Notes: generated by a model from the letters alone, not told the origin. Positions 27,393 through 36,292 are shown, counted from the stretch's first letter. The stretch: DNA of 64,000 nt from Hwanghaeella grinnelliae (GCF_004005845.1 NZ_SADE01000003.1:124001-188000); one strand, 5' to 3'. Translations and numbers: made by a program.

Positions 27393-30275
27393 ATGGGACT
27401 CGCATATGAAAAGCCTGAGGTACAACAGGACATCCCAGGGGCCGTCAGCAAGGCGGTCCTGCTTGCCTTGGACGCCGCCTCTTCGACCACCCCCATCGGC
27501 TATGCGAAATTCGCGGCGGGATCGTTCGGCAAGATCCAGAGCATATTCAAAGACCTGAAAGGCAAGCAAAGCACAAACCCGGAAAACCTAGCCTGGATTT
27601 GGCTGTCCATGACCGTTGCCGGCGCCACGGAAGAATTCCTAAATCACCTGCGGCGACATTATCGGTTGGAAGGGGCAAAACGAGGCGCAGCGGTCGCCAC
27701 CTTTACGAAGGCAGCGCTCAACCTGCCGCCCGATGCGGGGTTCGATGCCGCAGCCATTACGGTGCCCGGCACGCATGCCGCATTCCAACCGGCACGGGGC
27801 GCGCTGCAGCAATTGATCCAAGACGTTACCCGCGCGACCCAATTCGACATGCCATATTGGCTGGCTGACTTCGAACGGTGCCTGTCCTGCGCCGCCGTTT
27901 ATGCGATGGTCCAGGATGCGGAACTCTTCACCCCCCTGGACCGCTATGCGGATGGCGCATGCGTAAAAGCGGCAAGCTGGATCGCGGCCTGGGACCGTCA
28001 CTCCAAATGGATTCAAGACAGATTTTTGCAGGATCCAGTCTTCTCCCCGGACGGGTCTGTCACGACCCCATTGAGCGATTTGTATCTGCGCCTGCGTTGC
28101 TATTGGCATGAAGAACTGCACAGCGAGGATGAGGATACGCGCCTGAAAACACATTTGGGCGATCTTCATGAAACGGTAGAGGCGTGGCTCTATGCGCCAG
28201 GCGAGCGGCGCGACACGATCAAAACCATCGCGGGTGGACCCGGCTGCGGCAAGTCTTCCTTCGCCAAGGCCTTGGCGTCGGAAACCACCGCACGACGGCG
28301 GTTCAATGTCGTCTTCATTGAGCTTCAAAACTTCCGGTTCACCGGCGATCTCTATGACGACATCGTTACACATCTGTCACGACTCAGCCGGGTTTCTGGT
28401 GACGGCGGCTCCCCCGGTTTTCCCGAAGACCCGATAAAGCGCGCGCGGGAAACCTTCAGCCCTTTGCTGTTGATCTTCGACGGGCTGGACGAGTTGACGC
28501 ATGACTCCGACAAGGCTGCGGACATTACCCGAAAATTCATCGCCAATATCCGGGACCTGTTGAACCAACAGCGGAGCGCACGATCCGATGTTCGCGCCAT
28601 CGTTCTCGGCCGCAACCTTGCCGTTCAGGAAGCACTCACTGAGGCTGGCCTTCCCCGCAAGAACCTTCTGAACGTGGCCCCGATCCGCTCTTTGGATTGG
28701 AATGACTTGAGCCCTCACAATATGTACAATTCGCGGCACGATGATGATCTCGACCTCTCAGACTTCCCTGAAGATCTGATAGGAGACATGCGTCCAGCCT
28801 ATTGGCAGAAATGGGCGGACTCCCAAAAATTGGAAGACAAGAGCCAACCGGACTCCATCACCCATCGGAGCCTGTCCGACTTGAATGTCGAGCCATTGCT
28901 TTTGCATCTTCTTATCCTGTCCGACTATTGCCGGGAACGGTGGCAGGAGGCTGCGGAGAACCGCAATCTTGTCTATGAGGACATTCTGAAGAAGGTTCGC
29001 CAACGCAATGAGGGAAAAGGCGCCGGTGTCCCAACACCGAACGAACGTGATTTTTTTGTATTGATGGAGTGCTTGGGCCTCGCCGCCTGGCGCGGCAATG
29101 CGCGCAGTGGCGATGAGGACACATATAATTCAATCCGTGCCGCCCATGCCAGGGGCGTGGACCAAGCCACACCCGCCGACATGAAAAGTGTGCTGCTTTT
29201 GACGCATACGCGGAAGATCGACGGCGCGAAACGCGGTTTTGAGTTCATCCATAAAAGCTTCGGAGAGTACCTTGCGGCACATGGATTGATCGCGGCAGCA
29301 CGACGCAGCCACAAACGGATGACAGATAGCGATTATCCTGCGACTCGTGAGGAGATTTCAAAAAACTGGGCCGAAATCGTTGGCGCATCCGAACTTACCT
29401 ATGAAGTCCTGGATTTCCTGCAGGATGAAGCCCGGCTGCTCGAAGCAAAAGACCGCGATATGGCCATACAGATCAAGGACAGCCTGCAATCCATCCTATC
29501 CTGGGTTATCCAAAACGGCATCCCTATGGCACAGGACGGAGAGAATTTCCGGGAGCTGGAGGCCCGCCAGCGCTGCGCTACCGCGGCGTTGCTGGCAACC
29601 GGCACGTCCCTTGCCGCCGCCCTTGTCTCAGCGGCCGAAAATGCCAGGCCGGAACAGGAAGATGCCTGGCGGCTGACCCTGGACTGGGGCAACATCCCCG
29701 CGATTCGCGTACTCCACACTCTCCATGCCACCACCCGACATCCCATCAGCCGGGCGCTGTATGCCTTGGGTCTCGAGCACCAAGAGCTACATTACGCGAA
29801 CCTAGAAGGCGCGAACCTATTTGGCGCGAACCTATTTGGCGCGATCCTAATTGGCGCGAACCTATTTGGCGCGAACCTAGAAGGCGCGAACCTATTTGGC
29901 GCGATCCTAATTGGCGCGAACCTAGAAGGCGCGAACCTAATTGGCGCGAACCTATTTGGCGCGATCCTAATTGGCGCGAACCTAGAAGGCGCGAACCTAA
30001 TTGGCGCGAACCTTAAAAAAGCCGATCTGACGGATGGCAAATTTTCGCGCGCATCCGTCAGATCGGCCGATTTTACCGACTGTATCAACCTGACTCAGCA
30101 GAAGGTCAATGACATGTTCGGTGTAAAGGCAGGGTATGGGAAAACGATCTTGCCGTCGGGCCTACACTACCCCGATTATTGGCATGAGGCATCTGACGCG
30201 GAAGAAGACAATGTGGGACTCATCAACCAATACTTCACAGCCTACCGGATTTGGATCAATCAGTTAGACGACTAA
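27393..30275 (+). CDS. NACHT-type STAND NTPase with C-terminal pentapeptide repeats, candidate defence protein
   Basis: This 960-residue protein has an uncharacterised, mostly helical N-terminal region (about 1-270), then a NACHT module: Walker A GGPGCGKSSF at about 281-290, Walker B LLLIFDGLDELTHD at about 358-371, and the NACHT-associated block FEFIHKSFGEYLAA near 615-628. A helical region (630-800) leads to pentapeptide repeats (802 to about 890; units such as ANLEG, ANLFG, AILIG), ending in a non-repeat tail to 960. STAND NTPases are ATP-driven switches; bacterial NACHT proteins are known to protect against phage. No signal peptide or membrane helix is evident. The N-terminal effector cannot be identified, and the pentapeptide part would take the sensor or scaffold position. 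It is a solitary gene with no cognate partner, and its repeat DNA is AT-richer than its neighbours, hinting at transfer. Confidence 0.85.
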   Translation: MGLAYEKPEVQQDIPGAVSKAVLLALDAASSTTPIGYAKFAAGSFGKIQSIFKDLKGKQSTNPENLAWIWLSMTVAGATEEFLNHLRRHYRLEGAKRGAAVATFTKAALNLPPDAGFDAAAITVPGTHAAFQPARGALQQLIQDVTRATQFDMPYWLADFERCLSCAAVYAMVQDAELFTPLDRYADGACVKAASWIAAWDRHSKWIQDRFLQDPVFSPDGSVTTPLSDLYLRLRCYWHEELHSEDEDTRLKTHLGDLHETVEAWLYAPGERRDTIKTIAGGPGCGKSSFAKALASETTARRRFNVVFIELQNFRFTGDLYDDIVTHLSRLSRVSGDGGSPGFPEDPIKRARETFSPLLLIFDGLDELTHDSDKAADITRKFIANIRDLLNQQRSARSDVRAIVLGRNLAVQEALTEAGLPRKNLLNVAPIRSLDWNDLSPHNMYNSRHDDDLDLSDFPEDLIGDMRPAYWQKWADSQKLEDKSQPDSITHRSLSDLNVEPLLLHLLILSDYCRERWQEAAENRNLVYEDILKKVRQRNEGKGAGVPTPNERDFFVLMECLGLAAWRGNARSGDEDTYNSIRAAHARGVDQATPADMKSVLLLTHTRKIDGAKRGFEFIHKSFGEYLAAHGLIAAARRSHKRMTDSDYPATREEISKNWAEIVGASELTYEVLDFLQDEARLLEAKDRDMAIQIKDSLQSILSWVIQNGIPMAQDGENFRELEARQRCATAALLATGTSLAAALVSAAENARPEQEDAWRLTLDWGNIPAIRVLHTLHATTRHPISRALYALGLEHQELHYANLEGANLFGANLFGAILIGANLFGANLEGANLFGAILIGANLEGANLIGANLFGAILIGANLEGANLIGANLKKADLTDGKFSRASVRSADFTDCINLTQQKVNDMFGVKAGYGKTILPSGLHYPDYWHEASDAEEDNVGLINQYFTAYRIWINQLDD
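29796..30020 (+). repeat. 15-bp in-frame tandem repeat with 60-bp higher-order period
   Basis: Fourteen near-identical 15-bp units (29796-30005) plus a diverged fifteenth encode pentapeptides. The units come in four types: E (NLEG), F (NLFG), I (ILIG) and N (NLIG), in the order E F F I, F E F I, E N F I, E N. Every fourth unit in the first three blocks is type I, giving a 60-bp super-repeat. Uniform codons mark recent slippage or recombination rather than old protein-level repeats. Confidence 0.95.
30015..30067 (-). terminator. Strong intrinsic-terminator-like inverted repeat inside the NACHT coding sequence
   Basis: Left arm 30021-30036 and right arm 30052-30067 are perfect 16-bp complements around a 15-nt loop. 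Read on the minus strand the hairpin is followed immediately by six T (30020-30015). It is the only evident terminator for the minus-strand operon whose last gene ends at 30294, since only 18 bp separate that gene from the NACHT stop. Confidence 0.75.
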
Positions 30276-30293
30276 AGCCGCCCTGCCCTTGGT

Positions 30294-31214
30294 CTAAACC
30301 GGATCCCAGGAGAACACATCGCCACTGCGGCCCAACGGTGTCAGGCTGGCCTTGAAGGCCGGCAGGGCGCGCTCGGCGATGGCTTCGGGGGTCCAGCCTT
30401 CGGCCTTGTGGACGCTGCGGATCGGCCGTGTCTGGTTGAACAGGAACAGCTCGTTCAGACGGGCGGCGAAGATCTGGCCGGTGACCTCCTTGGCCGCGTC
30501 TGACGCCAGGAAGACCGCCAGCGGCGCATTGGTTTCGGGCGTCATCTGTTTCAGGCGTTCGATGCGTTCGGCTTCCTCCGGCGTCTTCGCCTGGATCGAA
30601 CCGGTCATGCGGCTCCAAGCGAAAGGCGCGATACAATTCGACCGCACGCCGAACCGTTCCATATCCAGCGCGATCGATTTGGACAGGCCGACGATGCCGA
30701 GCTTGGCGGCGGAATAGTTCGCTTGCCCGAAATTGCCGATCAGGCCGGATGTGCTGGTCATATGGACGAAGGCGCCGCTCATCTGTTGGCGGAAGGGTTC
30801 GGCGGCCGCGCGGCTGACATAGAAACTGCCGTTCAGATGAACGTCGACGACCGCGCGCCAATCGGCCGGGTCCATCTTGTGAAAAATGGTGTCACGCAGG
30901 ATGCCCGCATTGTTCACCACCACATCGACCTGGCCGAAGGTATCCAGCGCGCATTGCACGATTTTCTGGGCGCTTTCCCAATCGGACACGCTGTCGGTGC
31001 TGATCGCGGCCTGCCCGCCGCCGGCTTCGATCATCGCCTTGGTTTCCTCGGCCGGACTGGCGGAGCCGCCCTCACCGCCCAGGGAAACACCGATATCGTT
31101 GATCACGACCTTCGCGCCTGCCTTGGCCATTTCAAGCGCGATGCCGCGGCCGATCCCGCCGCCCGCACCGGTGACGATCGCAACCTTGCCTTCCAATCCC
31201 AGAATATCGGACAT
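30294..31214 (-). CDS. SDR-family 3-hydroxyacyl-CoA dehydrogenase-like protein
   Basis: The 306-residue enzyme has the classical short-chain dehydrogenase signature: cofactor motif TGAGGGIGRG (residues 15-24), NNAG (101-104), and the catalytic Ser154, Tyr167 and Lys171 (NYSAAK). The long loop SLGGEGGSASPAEET after strand 2 is characteristic of the multifunctional-enzyme type 2 (17-beta-HSD4-like) (3R)-hydroxyacyl-CoA dehydrogenases. In the operon it follows a MaoC hydratase, so the two would perform hydration and oxidation of an enoyl-CoA. The operon's downstream terminator lies inside the convergent NACHT gene. Confidence 0.88.
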   Translation of the reverse strand: MSDILGLEGKVAIVTGAGGGIGRGIALEMAKAGAKVVINDIGVSLGGEGGSASPAEETKAMIEAGGGQAAISTDSVSDWESAQKIVQCALDTFGQVDVVVNNAGILRDTIFHKMDPADWRAVVDVHLNGSFYVSRAAAEPFRQQMSGAFVHMTSTSGLIGNFGQANYSAAKLGIVGLSKSIALDMERFGVRSNCIAPFAWSRMTGSIQAKTPEEAERIERLKQMTPETNAPLAVFLASDAAKEVTGQIFAARLNELFLFNQTRPIRSVHKAEGWTPEAIAERALPAFKASLTPLGRSGDVFSWDPV

Positions 31215-31245
31215 GTTCTTCTCCCTGCCCTTAAATGAAAATGCG

Positions 31246-32097
31246 TCACGCGTAATCGAGGATACCGTTGTCGATGACGACCTTGTCCCTTTCCAGCACC
31301 CGCGTGCGAAAGGAACCGTCGCGCCAGATCTCGGTCCTCAAGGTTTCGCCCGGGAAAACCACCGCGCTGAAGCGCAGGTCGATCCCCCGGAACCGGGACG
31401 CGTCGTAGTCGCACAGCGTTGCCAACAGAGCATGGGACGCCATGCCGAAGGTGCACAGCCCGTGCAGGATCGGCCTTTCGAAACCGGCCTTGGCCGCGAC
31501 CGACGGCGTACGATGTAATGGGTTGTCGTCGCCCTGCCAGCGATAGAGCAGCGCTTGCTCCGGCCTGACGGCGCCATCAAAGGTGAAATCGGGTTCCGTT
31601 TCCGGCATCGAGTGAGGCGTTTTCACCGGACCGGCCGAGCCGCCAAAACCACCATCCCCGCGCAGGAAGACCGTGCTGCGGGTCGTCGCCAGCAGCGTCC
31701 CGGTATCACCGTCCCGCAGTTCCTTTTCCCAATAGAGCAGCGCGCCGCGCCCTTCCCCCTTGTCGACAAGCCCGGTCACGCGGGTCTTGCCGACAACCGT
31801 ACCGGAGGCCGGACAGGGGGCGTGGATGGTCATCCCCTGTTCGCCATGAACAAGGCGGACGGCGTCGACGCCGGTCTTGGGATCCGAGAGCCAGAAACCG
31901 GGATGGCCGAGTACGACTGGAATAGACGGAAAGGGATCGACGGATTCGAAACCGCCGACATAACGCAATTGCCGCTCGTCCATCGGGTCCTGCCCAAGAC
32001 CAACGGATAAAGCATAGAGGGCATATTCCTGCGGTCCGACCGGTTGGCGGACTTCCGGCAGGTCGATGTTCAGCAGATAATCGGGATCAATCGCCAT
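31246..32097 (-). CDS. MaoC-family (R)-specific enoyl-CoA hydratase, double hot-dog
   Basis: The 283-residue protein has two hot-dog halves. The C-terminal half carries the hydratase-2 motif YRWQGDDNPLHRTPSVAAKAG followed by ILHGLCTFG, in which Asp and His form the catalytic dyad; the N-terminal half is degenerate, as in peroxisomal hydratase 2. It adds water to trans-2-enoyl-CoA. The ATG at 32097 overlaps the synthetase stop by 11 bp, consistent with translational coupling. It sits between the synthetase and the SDR gene. Confidence 0.88.
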   Translation of the reverse strand: MAIDPDYLLNIDLPEVRQPVGPQEYALYALSVGLGQDPMDERQLRYVGGFESVDPFPSIPVVLGHPGFWLSDPKTGVDAVRLVHGEQGMTIHAPCPASGTVVGKTRVTGLVDKGEGRGALLYWEKELRDGDTGTLLATTRSTVFLRGDGGFGGSAGPVKTPHSMPETEPDFTFDGAVRPEQALLYRWQGDDNPLHRTPSVAAKAGFERPILHGLCTFGMASHALLATLCDYDASRFRGIDLRFSAVVFPGETLRTEIWRDGSFRTRVLERDKVVIDNGILDYA

Positions 32098-34219
32098 GGC
32101 TGTCCCCTTCCAGTCCCGTATCGGTTTCAACAACGGCATCCAGCATGAAGGCGCCGCCTGACCCCGGCATGGCCATGACCGGATTGATATCGATCGATTT
32201 CAGGCGCGGGCCGGCCGCCGCCGCGAAGGCGGACAGCTTGGACAGCATCGCCGCAAGGGCATCGATATCCACCGGTTCGCGCCCGCGCGCGCCGGTCAGG
32301 ATCGGACTGCCCTTGATCGATAGAATCATCTTCCGCGCTGTGGCTTCGTCGAAGGGGCATCGGTGTATGACGACGTCGTTCAGGATTTCGACGAAAATAC
32401 CGCCCAGGCCAAAGGCCGCGACCGGGCCGAAAGCGGGGTCGCGGTTGACGCCCAGGAAGCATTCGGTCCCGCCATCCAACTGTTTGGCAACCAGAACGCC
32501 GGTCACCCGCGCCTTGGGCGCATGGGTCTTGGCCGCGTCGAGCAGCGCGTCATAGGCCACCGCCACATCCTCGGCGGATCCGATGTTCAGGCGTACCCCG
32601 CCAATCTCGGACTTGTGCAGGATATCCGGCGACAGGACTTTCATGACCACCGGGAAACCGATTTCCTCTGCTGCGGAAACCGCTTCTTCCTTCGTCTTGG
32701 CCGCGACTTCCGGCGCGGCGGCAATGCCCGCGGCGGCCAACAAAGCCTTGGACTGAAATTCGTCCGGTGTGTCTTTCGGCAGATCGACCACGGGCAGCGC
32801 CTGTTGCGGCGCTTTGCCCGCGGCCGCGGCAGCGAAGTTGTCGCCGACGATACCCATGGCATGGATGGCGCGTACCGCACGACTACCGTCCTCGAAGACC
32901 AGAAAGCCCGCCTCTTCATATTGTTTGACGATATCGGGCGGGGCGACGACGCACAGCACCATCAACCGGTCGGGATATTCCTGACGGATCGGCTTCAAGG
33001 CCTCGATCACGCTGGGCACCAGGACCGGCGCGCCGCCGACGCTGGTGAAGAACCCGCAGATCGACGTGTATCCCCCCTTGTCCAACGCGGCGCGGGTAAA
33101 CTTTTCCATCAGGCTCGGTTCATTGATCGCCTGGGCCGTCGCATCCAGCGGGTTGACCGGCGAACTGATCGGCAGCAGCTCCTTCAATTCCTTCTGCGCG
33201 TCTTCCGGCATCGGCGGCATGGACAGGCCAAGGGTTTCCGCCTCGTCGCTGGCGACGATCCCGCCGCCGCCGCTGATCGTGATGAAGCCCATAGTGTTGT
33301 TGCTGGGATAGATCCGCTGATGGGCGCAATAGGCGAAGTCCAGCATGTCCTCTGTCTGGTCGACACGGATTGCGCCGTATTCCGCAAGCACCGCATCCGC
33401 CACGGCGTCGTCGCCGGTCAGGGTCGCGGTGTGCGACTGCGCCGCCGCCGCGCCCAAGGTGCTGCGCCCCACCTTCATGACGAAGACAGGCTTTCGCGCC
33501 TCACGCGCAAGTTCCAGCGCTTCCAGCAGTCGGTCCGGTTCGTTGAACCCTTCCAGATAGGCGCAGATGACTTCCACTTCGTCGCTCTGCGCCATCCACC
33601 CTATAGCGTCGCCGACGGTAATATCGGCCTCGTTCCCCGTGGCGACCAGGACTGAGGCGCCAAGCCCCCGATTCCGCGCAACCGCGAAAAGATGCGTGCC
33701 ATAGGCGCCGGACTGACTGGCGATTCCGATATTACCCGGAATCGGATAACCGCTATCCAGAGAAGAGCTGAAAGTCCCATAATACCCATTCAGCGCATTG
33801 AAGGCGCCCAATGTGTTCGGCCCCAGCAATCGAATGCCGTAGCGCTTCACGGTTTCGATCAATTTCACTTGAAGGTCTCGACCCTGATCGCCCAGTTCCG
33901 CGAAGCCTGCAGAGAACAGGGTAACGCAACCGCATCCCTTCTTGCCGAGCTCTTCGATAACCGGAATGACGTCTACCGCCGGAACGGCGACGATCGCGGA
34001 ATCCGGATTGCCCGGAAGGTCCGCAACGGACTTGTAGCATGGCAGGCCCTGGATCTCGTCACGGTTCGGATTGACCGGCAGGATCGTTCCCTTGAACCCC
34101 GCCTTGAGCATCGACGAAATCGGCCGACCACCGATCCGGATCGGGTTGGCCGATGCACCGACCACAGCCACCGTTTCGGGCGCCAGCAGTTTGCTCAGAG
34201 AAGAAAAATCATACGCCAC
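32087..34219 (-). CDS. NDP-forming acyl-CoA synthetase (acetate--CoA ligase family)
   Basis: The 710-residue protein fuses the alpha part (CoA-binding Rossmann domain from LLAPETVAVVGASANP, then succinyl-CoA ligase-like domains, with the phosphorylatable histidine in QSHTATLTGDD) to the beta part (ATP-grasp domain with VVMKVLSPDILHKSEIGGVRLN and GPVAAFGLGGIFVEIL). Such single-chain enzymes make acyl-CoA from acid, CoA and ATP with ADP and phosphate as products, or the reverse. The start is GTG at 34219 with GAGGA 7 bp upstream. It is central in an operon with thiolase-like, MaoC and SDR genes, implying activation of a dedicated organic acid. Confidence 0.9.
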   Translation of the reverse strand: MAYDFSSLSKLLAPETVAVVGASANPIRIGGRPISSMLKAGFKGTILPVNPNRDEIQGLPCYKSVADLPGNPDSAIVAVPAVDVIPVIEELGKKGCGCVTLFSAGFAELGDQGRDLQVKLIETVKRYGIRLLGPNTLGAFNALNGYYGTFSSSLDSGYPIPGNIGIASQSGAYGTHLFAVARNRGLGASVLVATGNEADITVGDAIGWMAQSDEVEVICAYLEGFNEPDRLLEALELAREARKPVFVMKVGRSTLGAAAAQSHTATLTGDDAVADAVLAEYGAIRVDQTEDMLDFAYCAHQRIYPSNNTMGFITISGGGGIVASDEAETLGLSMPPMPEDAQKELKELLPISSPVNPLDATAQAINEPSLMEKFTRAALDKGGYTSICGFFTSVGGAPVLVPSVIEALKPIRQEYPDRLMVLCVVAPPDIVKQYEEAGFLVFEDGSRAVRAIHAMGIVGDNFAAAAAGKAPQQALPVVDLPKDTPDEFQSKALLAAAGIAAAPEVAAKTKEEAVSAAEEIGFPVVMKVLSPDILHKSEIGGVRLNIGSAEDVAVAYDALLDAAKTHAPKARVTGVLVAKQLDGGTECFLGVNRDPAFGPVAAFGLGGIFVEILNDVVIHRCPFDEATARKMILSIKGSPILTGARGREPVDIDALAAMLSKLSAFAAAAGPRLKSIDINPVMAMPGSGGAFMLDAVVETDTGLEGDSHGD

Positions 34220-34240
34220 GAAGGTATCCTCACCCTGTTT

Positions 34241-35389
34241 TTATATTGTATTCCCGGAACCCAGCAATGACGTAACTTGGCTGGATAGCGTTCCCCCATT
34301 GCCATGCAGAAGGGCTACGTCGCAATCGGCCACCTGGCGCTCACCCGCGTCGCCGCGTATTTGCGTTACGGCTTCGGCGATCAGGAACATGCCGTACATG
34401 CCGGGATGCACGCAGGACAGCCCGCCGCCATTCGTGTTCACCGCCAAACCGCCACCGGGCGCGATACGGCCGTCTTGGACGAAACGGCCGCCTTCCCCTT
34501 TCGGGCAAAAGCCGAGATCCTCCAAAAACAGGATCGTATTGATGGTGAAGGCGTCATAGAGCATGGCCAGGTCGATGTCGGAATGGGTCACGCCGGCCAT
34601 GTCGAAGGCACGCGGCCCGCTGTCCGACGCCGCGGTTACGGTCAGGTCAGGCATGGCGACGATGGACCGGTGCCAATTCGCGCCCGCCCCGCCCAGGAAA
34701 TAAACAGGCTTTTGTTTCAGGTCCCGCGCCCGGTCCGCGCGTGTCAGGATACACGCGGCCGCGCCATCGGTGACAAGGCAGCAGTCGAGCTTGGATAGGG
34801 GATCGCTGATCATCCGGCTGTTAAGAACGTCTTCCCGTGTCAGGGGGCCGCGCGCGAAGGCATCCGGGTTCATATTCGCCCAGGCGCGGGCGGATACCGC
34901 GACATCGGCCAACATTTCCCGCGTCGTGCCGAATTCATGCATATGCCGGCTGGCCGCCAGCGCATAAGCGGTGATCGGGTGCCGAGGCTGGTAGGCGACT
35001 TCATGCCAATTCGGCTCAGCGGCCGAGACCAGCTTTCCGCTGGCCGTCCGCTGGTTCGACCCGTAACAGATCAAGGCAGTGTCGCAGAGCCCCGCTTCCA
35101 GGGCCAATGTCGCCTGCAGCAAATGCATCTCGAAACTGGATCCGCCAACATTGGTGCTGTCGAAGAACTTCGGTTTGATGCCCAGATATTCCACCACATT
35201 CATGGAGGCCAAGGCATGTTGGCTCATCGCAGTGAAAACGGAATCGATGTCCGCCAATTTCAGCCCGGCATCCTCGATCGCCGCCAAGGAGGCCTGCGCC
35301 ATAAGATCAAGGGCGGAGAAGCCCGGAGCCTCGCCCATGCCGGCGGTTCCGAGACCGACGATGGCTGTTTTTCCACGCAGGGAAGTCAT
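34241..35389 (-). CDS. Thiolase-like protein (SCP2/Ltp2 type) lacking the usual nucleophilic cysteine
   Basis: The 382-residue protein has the thiolase fold with conserved blocks (VTDGAAACILTRADRA, DLAMLYDAFTINTILFLEDLGFC, GGLSCVHPGMYGM). The position of the N-terminal active-site cysteine, here in TNVGGSSFEMHLLQA, reads Ser-Ser (84-85). This fits the SCP2-thiolase or Ltp2 group, which often works with a DUF35 partner and can act as a retro-aldolase rather than a thiolase. The DUF35 gene lies directly upstream with a 4-bp ATGA overlap, supporting a complex. The true reaction is uncertain. Confidence 0.85.
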   Translation of the reverse strand: MTSLRGKTAIVGLGTAGMGEAPGFSALDLMAQASLAAIEDAGLKLADIDSVFTAMSQHALASMNVVEYLGIKPKFFDSTNVGGSSFEMHLLQATLALEAGLCDTALICYGSNQRTASGKLVSAAEPNWHEVAYQPRHPITAYALAASRHMHEFGTTREMLADVAVSARAWANMNPDAFARGPLTREDVLNSRMISDPLSKLDCCLVTDGAAACILTRADRARDLKQKPVYFLGGAGANWHRSIVAMPDLTVTAASDSGPRAFDMAGVTHSDIDLAMLYDAFTINTILFLEDLGFCPKGEGGRFVQDGRIAPGGGLAVNTNGGGLSCVHPGMYGMFLIAEAVTQIRGDAGERQVADCDVALLHGNGGTLSSQVTSLLGSGNTI

Positions 35390-35772
35390 TGGGCGCCCTC
35401 CTTGTCCTGGGCGGGATCGAACACGACACGGGCTTGTTCACCCGTTCCCTCCACCCGCGCGGCAACCTTAGTCCCAATCGGAAGGTCGATGTCGCCGGCG
35501 ATGGTCGACATCATGCGCGGACCTTCTTCCAGGTCTATTAGGACGATACTGGTATCGCCCTCGCGCCCGCGCTTCATGGTCGCGGCGTAAACGGTGCCCC
35601 GGCCGGTAGCTTCCACCCATTCCAGGTCCTGCGCGCCGGATGGGGCACAGACCCGCGGGTAGAACACATATTCGCCTGTGGATTTGGATCTCTGAATCAT
35701 GAAGCGTCCCTGTTTCAGGAACGCTTCATAGGCCGCTTGCGGGCCCAATGCGCCATCCGCTTTGTTATTCAA
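35386..35772 (-). CDS. DUF35 OB-fold protein, partner of the thiolase-like enzyme
   Basis: The 128-residue protein matches the DUF35 family: AYEAFLKQGRFMIQRSKSTGEYVFYPR, then LEWVEATGRGTVYAAT and GPRMMSTIAGDIDLPIGTKVAARVEG of the OB fold. The rubredoxin-like zinc ribbon usually has four cysteines; only one is seen here (YPRVCAPSG), so it probably binds no zinc. The start is taken as TTG at 35772, which has AGGGAGGA 4 bp upstream, rather than a further in-frame TTG at 35802. It is the first gene of the operon and overlaps the thiolase-like gene by 4 bp. Confidence 0.85.
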   Translation of the reverse strand: MNNKADGALGPQAAYEAFLKQGRFMIQRSKSTGEYVFYPRVCAPSGAQDLEWVEATGRGTVYAATMKRGREGDTSIVLIDLEEGPRMMSTIAGDIDLPIGTKVAARVEGTGEQARVVFDPAQDKEGAQ

Positions 35773-35895
35773 TGCTTCCTCCCTTGGACGGCGTAACTTC
35801 AACGGAAATTACTGTCGAAAGCCAACCCCAAATCCGGAAAACTACTGTTCCCCTTCGGCATAAACCTTCGACCGTGACCGCACCAGCCCTGACGT

Positions 35896-36255
35896 CTATC
35901 GGGCTTTCCTGAAGACAAGGACAAACAAGGCAAGCACGGCCATTTGACCGAATACGACCGAAGGCCAAATCAGTGCGAATTGCGGATCCAGATATTTCTG
36001 CGGCCCATAGGACAACAACGCGAGCAGCCCGGCCAGAACGCTCAAACTTTTGCCGAACATCGTTTCAAGCGGGCCGACGACAATTGCCGCCATGGCTAGG
36101 GAGAGTGAAACCGCGATGAAAGGCGCAATGCCGAACAGCGGAATTGCGGCGGGGGGATGCGGCGCCACGCCGGCAAACAGCGCAGTCAGCATCACCAGTT
36201 GCAGAACAATCAAGGCGGCAAGCATCGCCACTGCAAGGCGGTTCATCGGGTTCAT
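35896..36255 (-). CDS. Small four-helix membrane protein, unknown function
   Basis: The 119-residue protein has four hydrophobic segments (about 8-28, 43-63, 70-86, 96-115) and short loops, and ends in KAR. I do not recognise the family with confidence; it resembles small DoxX- or DUF-type inner-membrane proteins only by size. AAAGGAG stands 7 bp before the ATG at 36255. A dyad and spaced direct repeats just upstream suggest control by a DNA-binding regulator. Confidence 0.65.
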   Translation of the reverse strand: MNPMNRLAVAMLAALIVLQLVMLTALFAGVAPHPPAAIPLFGIAPFIAVSLSLAMAAIVVGPLETMFGKSLSVLAGLLALLSYGPQKYLDPQFALIWPSVVFGQMAVLALFVLVFRKAR

Positions 36256-36292
36256 CTCAGAGCTCCTTTTCCTGAATCAAAACCGTATTAAT

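Noticed and set aside
29796-30020. CRISPR-like array
   Set aside because: The 15-bp units are contiguous, in frame and without spacers; they encode pentapeptide repeats.
29792-30088. Minus-strand open frame rich in RFAP repeats
   Set aside because: It is the complementary shadow of the pentapeptide-repeat DNA and has no ribosome binding site.
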